Assembly (NCBI RefSeq): GCF_003945595.2
Contig: NW_024104348.1
Span: 496,001-560,000, forward strand
DNA length: 64,000 nt
DNA from: Pipra filicauda
Taxonomy: Eukaryota > Chordata > Aves > Passeriformes > Pipridae
Direction of reading: 5' to 3'
The notes beneath the pieces are model-generated. The model had not been told where the DNA came from. It saw nothing but the letters and a program-made list of their open reading frames with translations, and ran no database searches. Positions 1 to 11,800 of this stretch are shown piece by piece. Numbering within the stretch: position 1 is the first letter of the stretch; each line of letters begins with the position of its first letter. The position numbers and the translations under genes were made by a program.

Positions 1-3000
1 AACAACAGTAGGCTGTGGAGGCTGGGATGGAATGGGGCAAACCTAGAAGGACATGGAATATTGTAAAAAGGTATCATTAAAAGAAAACATTTCTCTCTAT
101 ATCTAGCATAGTGATATTATTTTAACTATCTAGGAGACAGCAAGTTCAAAGACACCTGGGGCATCATAAGTGAGATTGAGGCTACCTTCTATTCCTGGAT
201 CTTTGACTTATTTGTTCTGCCTTGGAAAATTGCCTTAATGGATTTTTCCTTGATGTTTCTCTGCAGATACCTAAATTAGTGCAGAGTAATGGCAAATTAT
301 TGGTGTTGGCTAGAGTGGGTTACTGCAAATGTTGACACAAGGCAGTGAAGAAGGTTTTCTTCTTTAATGTCATATTCTATCAAACTGCCACAGCTTTGTG
401 TGAGGCAAGTTGTAATAAATAAATAATTCCCGTGAAAAGAAGAGCTCATAATCAAAGCATCTTGAACAGTGTTGCCAACAAGGAGAACAGGATTCCAAAT
501 CAATTTTTAATTGTCAGGTAATATACCTGTCTGTACTGATGAGGTAGGGCTGAGAATGCTCACAGTATCTGAAAGTCTCTGATGCTATCTGAAAGTCTCT
601 CAGCCTGTCCAGAAAGCACCATAGGGGGCTGCGTGGCATATGTGATCTCTTAATGTAGTTTCCTGTTGTTGAGAGATGCAGGAGTCATGTGTTACCAACA
701 CACTATGGCCCACTGCACTTAATTTTTTGGTGTGTATTATATCTCCAATATCAACATTTCAATAGACACAGAATGCTCACACCCCTTAGACTCAGATTTG
801 ATGCCTGTAGCATATAAGACAGAAAACAGAGTGTTTTGCAAACATGAGATAAAACAGCCCCATGCTCTGGCCCATGTGTGTATCTACATCTTTGATCCCT
901 AACATAAAGCGAAATGCTGAAAACAAGGAATGCTTGAGCAACATGATACAGCTTCACATGTGTACTAAATCACTGTAAATTATGGGTCAACAACTTCATA
1001 TATTAAGGTCAATCTCACTTAAAATGTGCCACGTCCTCTTGTTTGTTTTTTTTTTTTGTTAAAACTCAGTAGTTTCCCAGTGGGGACCAGAGTTGCCTGA
1101 GCCTCTTCTAGCTCCTTTCATAAAGTTCACTCTATCTTCTATAGTTTGGTACTGTGAGATATCAATGCATTGTACTCTCTTTGAATAGCATCAATTAGCC
1201 TAGTTCAGTTTGCTTCAATGTAAAAAACAACAAAAAAAACCCCACATTTCCCCCCTGTTCATTTGAAGATTTAAGTGTGTCACCTTTTCATGGGTTTTTT
1301 GGTCCATCTCTGAAAAATGAATACTAGTGGTTTATGTTCCTGTAACACCTTTCACCCCCAAAGATACAGAAGTGCTTTATTTATAAGTCTTTTCTATTTC
1401 TGACATTTTTTACTTCATCACCTTACCCAGTTCACCTCACCCAGTTCACCTCCCAAGCAGAATACAATTGCTCCCAATTGGTGTTTGTATTTCTGCCTGA
1501 TCTAGTTTCAAAAGTGTCCATCTGCAGTCATTTCTCTTGAGAGACTTCTTCATTGCCTGTTCACTGCCACCAGTAACACCTTGATAACTTTTTCTGTCAA
1601 AGTGTTGCTTGTAATATTCAACCCTTTAAAATATGATCCTGCTACTTTTCATTACATACTTGAGGTTATATCCTAACCTTTTTCTCCATTGCTGTATACA
1701 CCATGTAATTTTTGCAGTTACCTTGCTCAGTAGTACTTTGTGTATTTGTCTGCTGGATTACAAAGACTTAAACTGTAGATATTTGGAATTCTGTTTTAAT
1801 ATAATACGAACTCTCTAATGTCTTATACTTTTCTCCTATAATCTTGTCCTTTGCATCATTTTAAAACCAAAATACATATATTCATATAAATTACAAAATA
1901 AAACCATGTAGAACAGTCATTGAATGTTTAATTCTGTTCCTGTTTTAGGTAAGAAGGTCTCCTGACACAAGATATTACATCAAAGGCAATCACTCTAAAG
2001 CTACGTACTAGAGAGAAGCTATGTCAGTTTTTGTAAATGAAAACAAGGGGGTTCTAGCATTTCTGGTGCTGTCAAACTACAAATCCAAATGTGGTTTGCT
2101 GTACAACAGAAGGCATTTTCTACAGAAAAAGAGACTAGTCTTGAAGGCAAATCTTCTATATGGGTATCAAGAAGTATTTGTTCTGCTCCTGGCTGCATGG
2201 AAGGATCTAGACAGGGTTGGGAGAACGAGGCTTGTTGTGACTAAAGACACAGAATGAAAATAAATCCAGCAACTTAAGCTAGGAAAGTTGTCTGAACGAT
2301 TTTGTTTCCTGTAAAAGAATTAACATAATTATTTCATAATTCAGCAAGACAGCTGAATTTTGCTACAGCCAAGGGGTGGCAAGATGACTTTTATTAAGCT
2401 ACTGAGACAGTATTACCCCTTTGACTCACAGTCCTTTTCAGGCGTATCTATAGTACCTGAAGACTTCTGTTCTCAACTGTCCATCCACATCTCTGCCAGA
2501 AAGAACATATCCCTTGTAGCAGAAGTAGAAGCCTATTAGGTCGGCTTCTCAGCTGCCTTAGTTTGCAGCCAAGGAGCCCGTGCTACAGTGTGTTGATGGT
2601 GGTTGTGTGACAATATTATTCTGTAAATACCATTAGGTCATGCGCTGTCCATCCTGTGCTATGGGTACCACAGCCTCATGCAGAAGGGGTCAAAGAAAAC
2701 TGCACGGAGGTGGTGATCTTCTCAGCCAGCAGCACTGTCACAGGGACCTTAAATCAGCTGCTTCACTTCTGTTTTAGGCATATTAACACAACACAGACCT
2801 TTCGAATTAAAATGATGTAATTTTTTTTGCAGCATTTGTAATACCTACTGCTAAAATTTCTGTGTGTAGCACTGTAATTCTGGAATACCAGGACAAGGTC
2901 ACAATTACATTAATAATTTTGTGAGTGGGGCTCAGGAAATGCCTCTGTCATAAATTTGCTGTAGACTCTGTGAACAACTTCAGTTAGGAGTAACTCATGT

Positions 3001-5251
3001 CCTATGACAACAAATATCTGGGGAAGACATATAAACACAGTGGACAATTACAGAATAAAGAAATGTAATGAAAGCTACTATTGCATCAGAAAAATTTAAG
3101 TCTTCAGATGTACAGCTCTGTGACTGTAAACTAGAAACAGCTAAGCTTTTAGGGATATGATATAACTACTTTAGCAGAAATCATGCCTCCAAGAGAAAAG
3201 CTATAAAGTAAAGACAATTTTCTGTATTCTTTCTGGAACTGAACAGAATCCCTGATATGATTTACAAGCTTTGCTTGTGTACACCCTACCTGAGAATCAA
3301 CTCATCTTTTGAGTAACTCTTGAAAAGGCAAAGCGTATGGGCAGAGGGCAAACCTCACATCAGCGTAAAGAACCTATTGAATTCATGTATAGATCCTGGT
3401 CAGCTGCGCACGGTTCCAGAACGCTGGTCACTGCTAATGCAGATGAAGTTTGAAAGAATGCAAGCAGCTGCCTCAGAATTCATTAATCCCTGTGCTAAAC
3501 ATGCAGCTCTCTATTTATCCATCTCCCATTTGCTACTGAAGGTAGAGTTGGAGGGTCTGAAGGATCTGAGAAGTAATTGTTTTCTATCATTATTATGGGA
3601 CTTAAGTCCCACTGCTCTGTACTACTTCAACATTTAAAAAAAAAAGGAAATTAGGGAGATATTTACCTACTTTCAAAAATTAAACAAAGTTTCTTTCTTC
3701 TTCTTTTGTGGACAAAGTTGGTACATTGCAGATACATCAAATGCACTAGCACAGGACTGCTTTTTTAAAAAAAGCTTTGAATTCTTACAAAAGGCAAAAT
3801 TCATAACCCTCATTCATTTCTCAAAATCTCACATCTAAACATCTTGACATAGGCTTCTAAAACACACATAGGCATCTCAGTGACAGATGTGACCTTCAGA
3901 TAGAGTCGCCCATGTGCATCAGTGGATATTCAGTGTTGAAATTCTTCCTTGAAAACTCGATCAATTCAACATGGACTTACAAGGTCGTCTGGGTTTAAAA
4001 TTCCCAAAATACAAAAGATAACTGGGTATTCAAAAATAATGGTCTATTTTTGAAAATTTGAGCCTTTTAAATATATCCATCTGTCTACAGAGAGGCAAGA
4101 TTTTGAAATATGCACAACACATTTTTTAGAAGGTTTGTGACAAAAGCTGTGATGTGTAGAGTAAAAATAAACCTGAATTTCAATTCTCCTTTCTTGATAT
4201 TACTATGGAGACACCAGACTGGAGGTTAAAATTCCAGTCCTTGTAAAACGATTGTTCAAGCTCCAGTGTTTTATTCCTGACAAATTCTTAGTTATTTATG
4301 ACATTTTTATGTAATTTAGGATGTTAACAGCACCTTTGCCTGGAAATGCTTACCTTTTCTTTAAGAAGCTAATTAAGAATGTAATTATAGTTTAATATGG
4401 TTCAATTTCGTCATTGTCTTCTTTTTAAAAAAATGGTTTTATCATATCTAAATGTTGGTTATACTTATTTTCTGGGCCAGACAGCTTTCTCTGTCAGAAC
4501 TACTAGAATAGAATATGCCTAGCATCATTTTCATTATTCTGAATTTAATAATCTAAACCTTTAGTGTGGAAAAGATTATCAACTGATATGCAATCACCAC
4601 AAAAATTCTAGCAATACAGCTTCTTCCTGCTGTAGATATAAAGGCATAGCCAAATATAAGAGGAATTTGATATTCTTCTGCCAAAATTTAGGCTTCTACA
4701 ACCACTCCTTGAAAGTCATTACACAATGGTACAGGTTAAAACCTCCCTTGTCTCCTTTATCTTGTATTCTTTTAAAGTAAATATTTGTCCTGGGCTTATC
4801 TTAAGTGATCTTTGGATTGAGCAAGGAATTTAGTCCATTATCAAAGAGATTTTAACCTGTTTTTCTGAGGAAGTGAAGCTCCTACAGTATCTTGTCTGTG
4901 TCCCCCATTGATAACTTTTGAGTTTGTCCAACCCAGTCTAATTGGAAAGAAGAATGGAATGTCAAACACATTCATATTCCTATACATTTTTTGAAAATCA
5001 GAAATAAGGTAGAAGGGTAAGTGATTTGATGATCCACTAAGATTTAAACAGCTAGACTTCAGTTGTCACGCTTTCTACTTGCTCTAGGTTTATTAAGCCC
5101 ACTGGCTTGTGTGACAAGTGTAATGTGCAGCCTGCAGACTAATCATACTGTCTGATTGGTGATGAAGGAGTAGGAAGAAGAATAAGCATTGCTCTGAACT
5201 AAGGTGGGAGATGAGGGCATAAAAAGCACATACTTGCAGGAAACAAGGTTC
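1..5251. other. Unique AT-rich non-coding stretch
   Basis: I see no exon, RNA gene or recognisable mobile element here. The few open frames are under about 105 codons and look like chance. Small local structures are a 20-bp direct repeat (566-600, unit beginning TATCTGAAAGTC), a 14-bp direct repeat (1426-1452, unit CCCAGTTCACCTCA) and short T or A runs such as 1043-1056. If the candidate first exon at 31.0 kb is real, this stretch lies in its first intron. Confidence 0.6.
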
Positions 5252-5408
5252 CAGGGAGGTGGTGGATTCTCCATCTCTGGAGGTTTTTAAGATGAGACTG
5301 GATGTGACAGTGCTATGGTCTAGTAATCACAGCAGTAGTTGATCAAGGGTTGGACTTGATGATTTCGGAGGTCCTGTCCAACCCAGTTGATTCTATGATT
5401 CTATGATT
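5252..5408 (+). mobile_element. CR1 retrotransposon 3' end fragment
   Basis: The segment matches the last part of CR1 as seen in the long copy at 7.1-8.8 kb. It has the same GGTGGTGGATTC tract that encodes the end of the reverse transcriptase frame, the GGGTTGGACTTGATGAT segment of the 3' UTR, and a terminal run of GATTCTATGATTCTATG. It is severely 5' truncated, as is usual for CR1, and has no coding capacity. Confidence 0.93.
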
Positions 5409-7078
5409 AGCTCCTTTACTCTTGGAAAAACCTTTTTATGCTGAAGATGTGAAGTTCACAAGGAGTGAAAAATGGCCAGAAATCAAAGGGTTCCAACACA
5501 GACCGGATGAGACAAGCATTCAACTGCAGGCAGATGTAACTGCTTGGAAACAAGAATGTTATATATGCCTGTATTAGGTACATGTTTTCAGGAAATAGGA
5601 CCTTCAAAGACTGGTAAAGAATGTTTGCTTAGTGGAAGCTTTATGCTGTGATATGTCTCAAAAACAGGATAAAATAGCCAGTTCTTCAGCAGCTACAAAT
5701 CCACTTTCTACTTGATGAAAATTAGGTTCAGACTGTTTTAAATTGCAAATAACCATCAGTTCAATGCAACTGCAAATATCTCTAACACTGTGAATCTAGT
5801 CAGACAAACTCTGTAAGAGAGAGAGAATTGATTCTTAAAACTGCTTGGTTTGTAGCTACCCCTTTTTAGCCACTTCAAAGTCGAGCACTGCTCTGAATTT
5901 TCTACATGGAGTATCTGAAATGCCAGATCAACTTGTCATAGACAAACCTGTCCATTTGTTATCAGCAGGAAATTCACTGTCCTTTTTACAGACAAGCATA
6001 GCTTAGAGTACATTACAACTGCTACATCATATCCCTAAGGTAATGGTGATAGCAAAAATATTGTGAAAACACTGCCTTAAATGTACAAATCCTCAAAAAG
6101 TCAAAGCAGAAGATGCAAGCAGGTCTTCAGTATGATAAAGGTGTGATTGGGATATTTAGGCTTCAGCAGAAATAGCACCAAGTAGCAAGAAGGAATGTAA
6201 AGATCACAAAGGTTTGCAAAGTTGTTACTTATTGTTTAAAAGTTAAAAAGGAAATTAGATGTGTAATTTCAAGATAAGAGCTGTGATACCTTTGTGGATT
6301 TGACCCAAGGTAATGGGGACTGTCTATTTCAGAAAAGCCAGAATCTTCTTAGTGACAAGTCACAAATTAAGCAAGCAAATTTCCAGTTGGGTACACAGGA
6401 ATAATTCTTCTCCCTAACAGAGGTTAAGCACTGCAATAAATGCTTACAGATCTGTGGGGTCTCCAACCTTGTAGATTGCAAAACTCATCTGAGAGTATCC
6501 CTTACCAGCCTGATCTGCTTTAAAGTTAACTTTTATCTGAGCAGGATGCTGGACTAGGTGATGTCCAGAGGTTCTTTCCACCCATATGACATTGAGACAT
6601 AGAGAGTTATGTTTGAATTATGTGGGAGATACAGGTGGCAAGGTTTATAAACCTGAGCCTAGTGTAGATTATAAGGTGAGTTATAAACTTGGATTAATAG
6701 ATTTGTACACACAATGCAAACAGAACCTGTTTTCATGAGATTAAAGAATGCACACTATAAGAAGAACAGGACATGGCACCCAGGAATGAAAAGCTTTTGA
6801 AGCTACACATAACAGAACTGGACTGAGATGATAGGATGTGAGTTGACAAAGTGCAAGAATGGGAGTGATATTAAGTATCTGTAGCATTTATAAAAGTCTG
6901 AGCAGTTCTAGACCATTCTGTGTGCCAGTGCATGGAATTAAAATCCTCTTCATCCAACCTGCTCTCATGACTGCTTAGTGCATAGTGCTACTGGGAAAAA
7001 AAAAGTGACAAATTGTAGTTACAGATATTGACGTTGAATTGAAGTTGTGTTCCTTTTCACTAAGATGGAGATTTTGCC
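5409..7078. other. Unique stretch with a possible CR1 scrap
   Basis: This is mostly unique AT-rich DNA. At 6541-6590 a short stretch (GCAGGATGCTGGACTAGGTG and what follows) resembles the CR1 3' UTR on the plus strand but has lost the terminal repeats. Nothing else is supported. Confidence 0.5.
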
Positions 7079-8725
7079 ATGCATGTACTGAGGTACTTAA
7101 CTGAGGCTGAGGTACTTAACACCTACTTTGCCTCAGTTTTTCGCAGTAAGACAGGTGGCCCTCAGAACAACTGGCCTCTAGAGCAGATAGACAGAGACAG
7201 AGAGCTGAATAGCCCTCCTGTATTCCAGGAGGATGTAGTTAGCAACTTACTGAGCCAGCTGGATCCTAACAAGTCTATGGGACCAGACGGGATCCATCCC
7301 AGGGTGATGAGGGAGCTGGCAGAAGAGCTTGCCAAACCGCTCTCCATCATCTTCCAACAGTCCTGGCTCTCTGGGAAGGTCCCAGATGATTGGAGGTTGG
7401 CGAATGTCACCCCAATCCACAAAAAAGGCTGCAAGCAGGACCCTGGCAACTACAGGCCTGTCAGCCTGACCTCGGTGCCTGGCAGGGTTATGGAGCAGAT
7501 CATCCTGAGTGCAATCACACAGCACCTTCAGGATGGACAAGGGATTAGACCCAGCCAGCATGGGTTTAGGAGGGGCAGGTCCTGTCTGACCAACCTGATC
7601 TCTTTTTACGATCAGGTGACCCACCTGGTGGATGAGGGGAAGGCTGTGGATGTGGTCTATCTAGACTTCAGCAAGGCCTTTGACACTGTCTCCCATAATA
7701 TACTCCTGGAAAAGCTGGTAGCCCATGGCTTGGACAAGTGTACCCTCTCCTGGATTAGGAGCTGGCTGGAGGGTCGGGCCCAGAGAGTGCTGGTGAATGG
7801 AGCTGCATCCAGCTGGCAGCCGGTCACCAGTGGTGTTCCCCAGGGGTCTGTGTTGGGTCCAGTCCTGTTTAACATCTTTATTGATGATTTAGATGAGGGG
7901 ATTGAGTCCATCATCAGCAAATTTGCTGATGACACCAAACTGGGAGGGAGTGTTGACCTGCTGGAAGGCAGGAGGGCTCTGCAGAGGGATCTGGATAGAC
8001 TTGAGAGATGGGCTGATTCCAATGGGATGAAGTTCAATAAAGCCAAGTGCCGGGTCCTGCACTTTGGCCACAACAACCCCCTGCAGCGCTACAGGCTGGG
8101 CACAGAGTGGCTGGAAAGCAGCCAGGCAGAAAGGGACCTGGGGGTACTAATTGACAGGAAGCTCAACATGAGCCAACAGTGTGCCCAGGTGGCCAAGAAG
8201 GCCAATGGGATCTTGTCCTGTATCAAAAATAGCGTGGCCAGCAGGAGCAGGGAAGTGATCCTTCCCCTGTACTCTGCGTTGGTGAGGCCACACCTTGAGT
8301 ATTGTGTTCAGTTCTGGGCCCCTCAGTTCAGAAAGGATATTGAGGTGCTGGAGCGGGTCCAGAGAAGAGCAACAAGGCTGGTGAAGGGACTGGAGCATAA
8401 GTCCTATGGGGAGAGGCTGAGGGAGCTGGGGTTGTTTAGCCTGGAGAAGAGGAGGCTCAGAGGTGACCTCATCACCGTCTATAACTACCTGAAGGGAAGT
8501 TCTAGCCAGGTGGGGGTTGGTCTCTTCTCTCAGGCACTCAGCAATAGGACAAGGGGGCACGGGCTTAAGCTCCGCCAGGGGAAATTTAAGTTGGATATCA
8601 GGAGAAAATTCTTTACAGAGAGAGTAATCAGGCATTGGAATGGGCTGCCCAGAGAGGTGGTGGATTCACCATCCCTGGAGATTTTTAAACGCAGATTGGA
8701 CGTGGCACTGAGTGCCATGATCTAG
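7079..8725 (+). CDS. CR1 ORF2 C-terminal part: reverse transcriptase (5' truncated, frame open)
   Basis: The 548-codon open frame encodes the reverse transcriptase and C-terminal region of CR1 ORF2p, the protein that copies CR1 RNA at the target site. Visible landmarks are the motif A box YLDFSKAFD (residues 194-202, catalytic Asp196), the motif B region GVPQGS (252-257) and the catalytic FADD box (282-285, Asp284 and Asp285). A conserved C-terminal tail around [10 protein letters not shown] ends at a TAG stop. Complete ORF2 proteins of this family are roughly 900-1000 residues, so the endonuclease half is absent. The ATG at 7079 is only the first in-frame Met near the truncation point, not a natural start. 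All catalytic residues are present, but without endonuclease, promoter and ORF1 the copy cannot be autonomous. The several open frames on the minus strand under it are shadows. Confidence 0.93.
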   Translation: MHVLRYLTEAEVLNTYFASVFRSKTGGPQNNWPLEQIDRDRELNSPPVFQEDVVSNLLSQLDPNKSMGPDGIHPRVMRELAEELAKPLSIIFQQSWLSGKVPDDWRLANVTPIHKKGCKQDPGNYRPVSLTSVPGRVMEQIILSAITQHLQDGQGIRPSQHGFRRGRSCLTNLISFYDQVTHLVDEGKAVDVVYLDFSKAFDTVSHNILLEKLVAHGLDKCTLSWIRSWLEGRAQRVLVNGAASSWQPVTSGVPQGSVLGPVLFNIFIDDLDEGIESIISKFADDTKLGGSVDLLEGRRALQRDLDRLERWADSNGMKFNKAKCRVLHFGHNNPLQRYRLGTEWLESSQAERDLGVLIDRKLNMSQQCAQVAKKANGILSCIKNSVASRSREVILPLYSALVRPHLEYCVQFWAPQFRKDIEVLERVQRRATRLVKGLEHKSYGERLRELGLFSLEKRRLRGDLITVYNYLKGSSSQVGVGLFSQALSNRTRGHGLKLRQGKFKLDIRRKFFTERVIRHWNGLPREVVDSPSLEIFKRRLDVALSAMI

Positions 8726-8815
8726 TAAATGGACTGGATTTGGACCAAGGGTTGGACTCGATGATCTCGGAGGTCTTTTCCAACCCAATCGATTCTATGA
8801 TTCTATGATTCTATG
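7085..8815 (+). mobile_element. CR1 non-LTR retrotransposon, 5' truncated, well preserved
   Basis: This is a 1.7-kb CR1 copy. It retains the reverse transcriptase half of ORF2, a short 3' UTR of about 90 bases (8726-8815) and the diagnostic 3' end of three ATTCTATG-type repeats. The 5' half, with ORF1 and the apurinic endonuclease domain, is missing, consistent with incomplete target-primed reverse transcription. The left boundary is approximate: similarity to CR1 is evident from the residues [14 protein letters not shown] onward. It is the youngest-looking element in the window because its reading frame is unbroken, whereas the other copies are frameshifted fragments. I saw no target-site duplication, which CR1 commonly lacks. 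Confidence 0.95.
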
Positions 8816-11800
8816 TAGAGTAGAAGGGCCTGTGCAGGGCACGAACAGTCCTAGTTCAGCACAGAGCAGTAGGAAATATGAGAGAAATGTATTACAATTA
8901 ACTGAAATTTACTCTTTGCAAAGCACTTATGAAAGGATAGCAAAGCATTATTTTAAAAGTGCTGAGAGGTACCTTTCTTTAGGATAAGGTTTCATTTTCA
9001 TTATCTTTGGACTGTGATAGATCTAATGTCTATTATTGTTTTAGATACTTAACTGCAACACCTTATGGTTTACAAGATCCCTGTGAAAAGGAACAGCTGG
9101 AGAAATGTCTTGCGCTTTCTCACCTGTACTCTGTGGTGTTGAGCAGATGGTCTGTCATTAGATTCTGTTGCCCATCTGTTTGTTTGAAACCCCTTAAGCC
9201 TCCTGAGGAGTGAGCTAAGTTGCACAGTGAGGGGGTTCTCAAGTGCTGGCTAAAGTCTCAAACACATTTCTATTGAAAACAGTTTCACAGCTTCAGCTCA
9301 ATGGGGGATTGTGTTTTAGAACCATTGCCCTCTGGTGGATAATATTAAAAGTGAACCACAGCTGGCAAATGGCTAAATTCATTCTCCATTTCATGGGGTT
9401 AACCCCAATTAATAATCTGGAAATGGATCTTCATGTATAACCATGCTGCTCCCTCCATATATACAACATATGGATTTATTGTAACATAATGGTCTCTGTT
9501 GCATGAGGAAAGAGTCTGAAAGGTGGAGAATTAAATAGAGGAGAATTTAAAATAAATAAATAAATAAATAAATAAATCTGTGAAGATCTGTGGCTAGATG
9601 TCCTGTGGTTTTGTTTCCGTTCTTCACTGTAATGAGGAATGGAAGAGGTGGATATACTCAAGCATACTGGTTATTTTGTCAAAAGATTGACACCTATAAG
9701 TAAATCTGGCAGACTAAGAAACAAAGGCTAGACCATCAGGTCTGTGGTGTTTCTGAGAGACATTCTTGAATTCTCAGCCTTTTTCTGACTCAGTACCATA
9801 TATCTGGACAGCTAGGAAGAGCATTCTTTCTGATAGAGCTCTTCTGAATTTGGTGCCTTGTTAAGAAGTATGGGCTTTCTGATTGTTGTATATTACAGCA
9901 GCCTTTTTCCTGTTCCAGAATCCAGTCTGAACAGCTGACTCTAGTGCGTGTGGATCACAAAGCAGCACAAACTGCAACCAGCAGCTTCCCAAAGCCAGTG
10001 TCCCTTACAGGTGGAAGCTTCTGGACTCATACAGATTTACAGCTATGTCTGACATGATAACACTGCAAGTTCCTGCTTTCCACTGGAGCATCCCTACCCT
10101 TCTAAAGGACTCATGAATGGCAAATAAAACCAAATTACGAAGAAAAAAAAAAAATCCTTCCTACCTCCCTATCATTTTAAGCCTCTCCTTTTCTGACTAA
10201 AGAAGGTGATAATTTAATTTAATTTCATTCTTTATTCATTAGGTAGAAGATGAGTCAGTAGTGAAAAACAGGAAGGTGCCTTAATGCATGGGCCTCAGCC
10301 TATCAATGTTGACTAAGTGAAATTCTGATATCATCATGAGGATTTAAAATTTAAAACCAAGGTCAACTGTGAGAGTTAAGATTGTTATTGCCAACCATGA
10401 TTGGTATTACTTGTATAAAAATTTGAAGTGTCCCTAATACCTAAAATAACCGATAAAGGTCAGGGAGCACTTAAATTGACTGATCCCCATGGAATACTTT
10501 CCCTCTTCCATCTGATTAACCAGAAAAGAACAAGCAGTAGGTATAAACTATGTTGTATGTTTTCCTGCATCAGATTTTCCTTCTGAGATTTCTGATTTTG
10601 GGGAGTTTTGACAGATCTCTTGCCTCTAAAGTGCTACATCCAAAACTCCCTAGAACAAAAGCAATCCAGACACACAGATATAAGAAGTGGAAACGCCTGT
10701 TGTTCTGAGCTGTTAGAGCTGTAGCTTTCGTGGTTGTTCAGAGGGCAGGTTTGAGGTATGACTACTGCCTGTCCATTGTTGAAAGTGAAAAGAGGAAAAG
10801 CTGATAGCAGAATTTTCCATTTGAATTAGGCTACAGCCTCTGGGAAATAAAGAGCCTTTCCAATTTTAGTGTCATTTTATTTCTGATTTGCCTTTCAGGG
10901 AGTTGCATAAGGGAAGAAATATCTCTGAATTAATAAAATGCATCAGGTCTTCCAGATGATTTTAACATATTGGTCACAAACTCAAAAAATATAAAATAAT
11001 TAAAAAAGTATCAATTTAATTCCTGGGCATTCGTTGCAGAGTCACCTCTATATTTGGCAGTGATAATTGTCAACATTAAATACTTGCACTGATACCGATA
11101 TGTAATGTCCCTTCTGACCTGACTGGGCAAGCACTTCTATACCATCAACAAATAACACACAGCTATGGGGTGCTGTTCAGGGGCTGAACTCTCCCTACCA
11201 CTTCCAACTCCCATTCAGGTTTGGTGTGGCAGAGTGAGAAGGTTGCAAAGGTGTCATATTGCTAGACCAGCACTGGCTTATAACTACAGGTGTAATGTCT
11301 GCCCCTTCTCCTTGTATTCTGCAATACAATTGGTCAAATAGCACTAGTCCTGCCTCTTTTTTTGAAACAGGAAGGAAACCCCTAGTTTGATGTGTGGCTG
11401 AGTGGAGTCTTCAAGACCTGTCAATCCAGCACTAGTTCTAGGACACCTGGGTACTGTGAAGCAGTAGCTGGAACAGGGGTAAATGGTTCTTCCTCTGTGC
11501 ATATGAACGAAGTTCAGGGTTCCTGGTGAGTCATGTTCTCTGCTGCTTGGGTAGATTTGGCACTATGCAATCAAACAGAATGAAGAGATCATTCCATGCT
11601 ATGTTTCCCCAGAAGTAGCTCAAAGCCTGTATCGTTGTTTAACAAGTCACGATTCAGCTCCTTTTCCTCCTGTAATGTGGGGCTCAGTACGAAATGAGCC
11701 AGTTTTCTATGACTGCCTTTGCACGAACTTGGACTAGCTGGAAGGAGGATCTAGGTTTCTCACTACTCTCTGCCCTTGTTGGCTCCTTCCCTTCTGTGTG

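Noticed and set aside
3320..3637. Possible small gene of 105 codons
   Set aside because: No similarity, no exon borders and composition like its surroundings. It is within the length expected by chance.
7162..8718. Minus-strand open frames under the CR1 reverse transcriptase (up to 162 codons)
   Set aside because: They are antisense shadows of the well-supported plus-strand CR1 frame.
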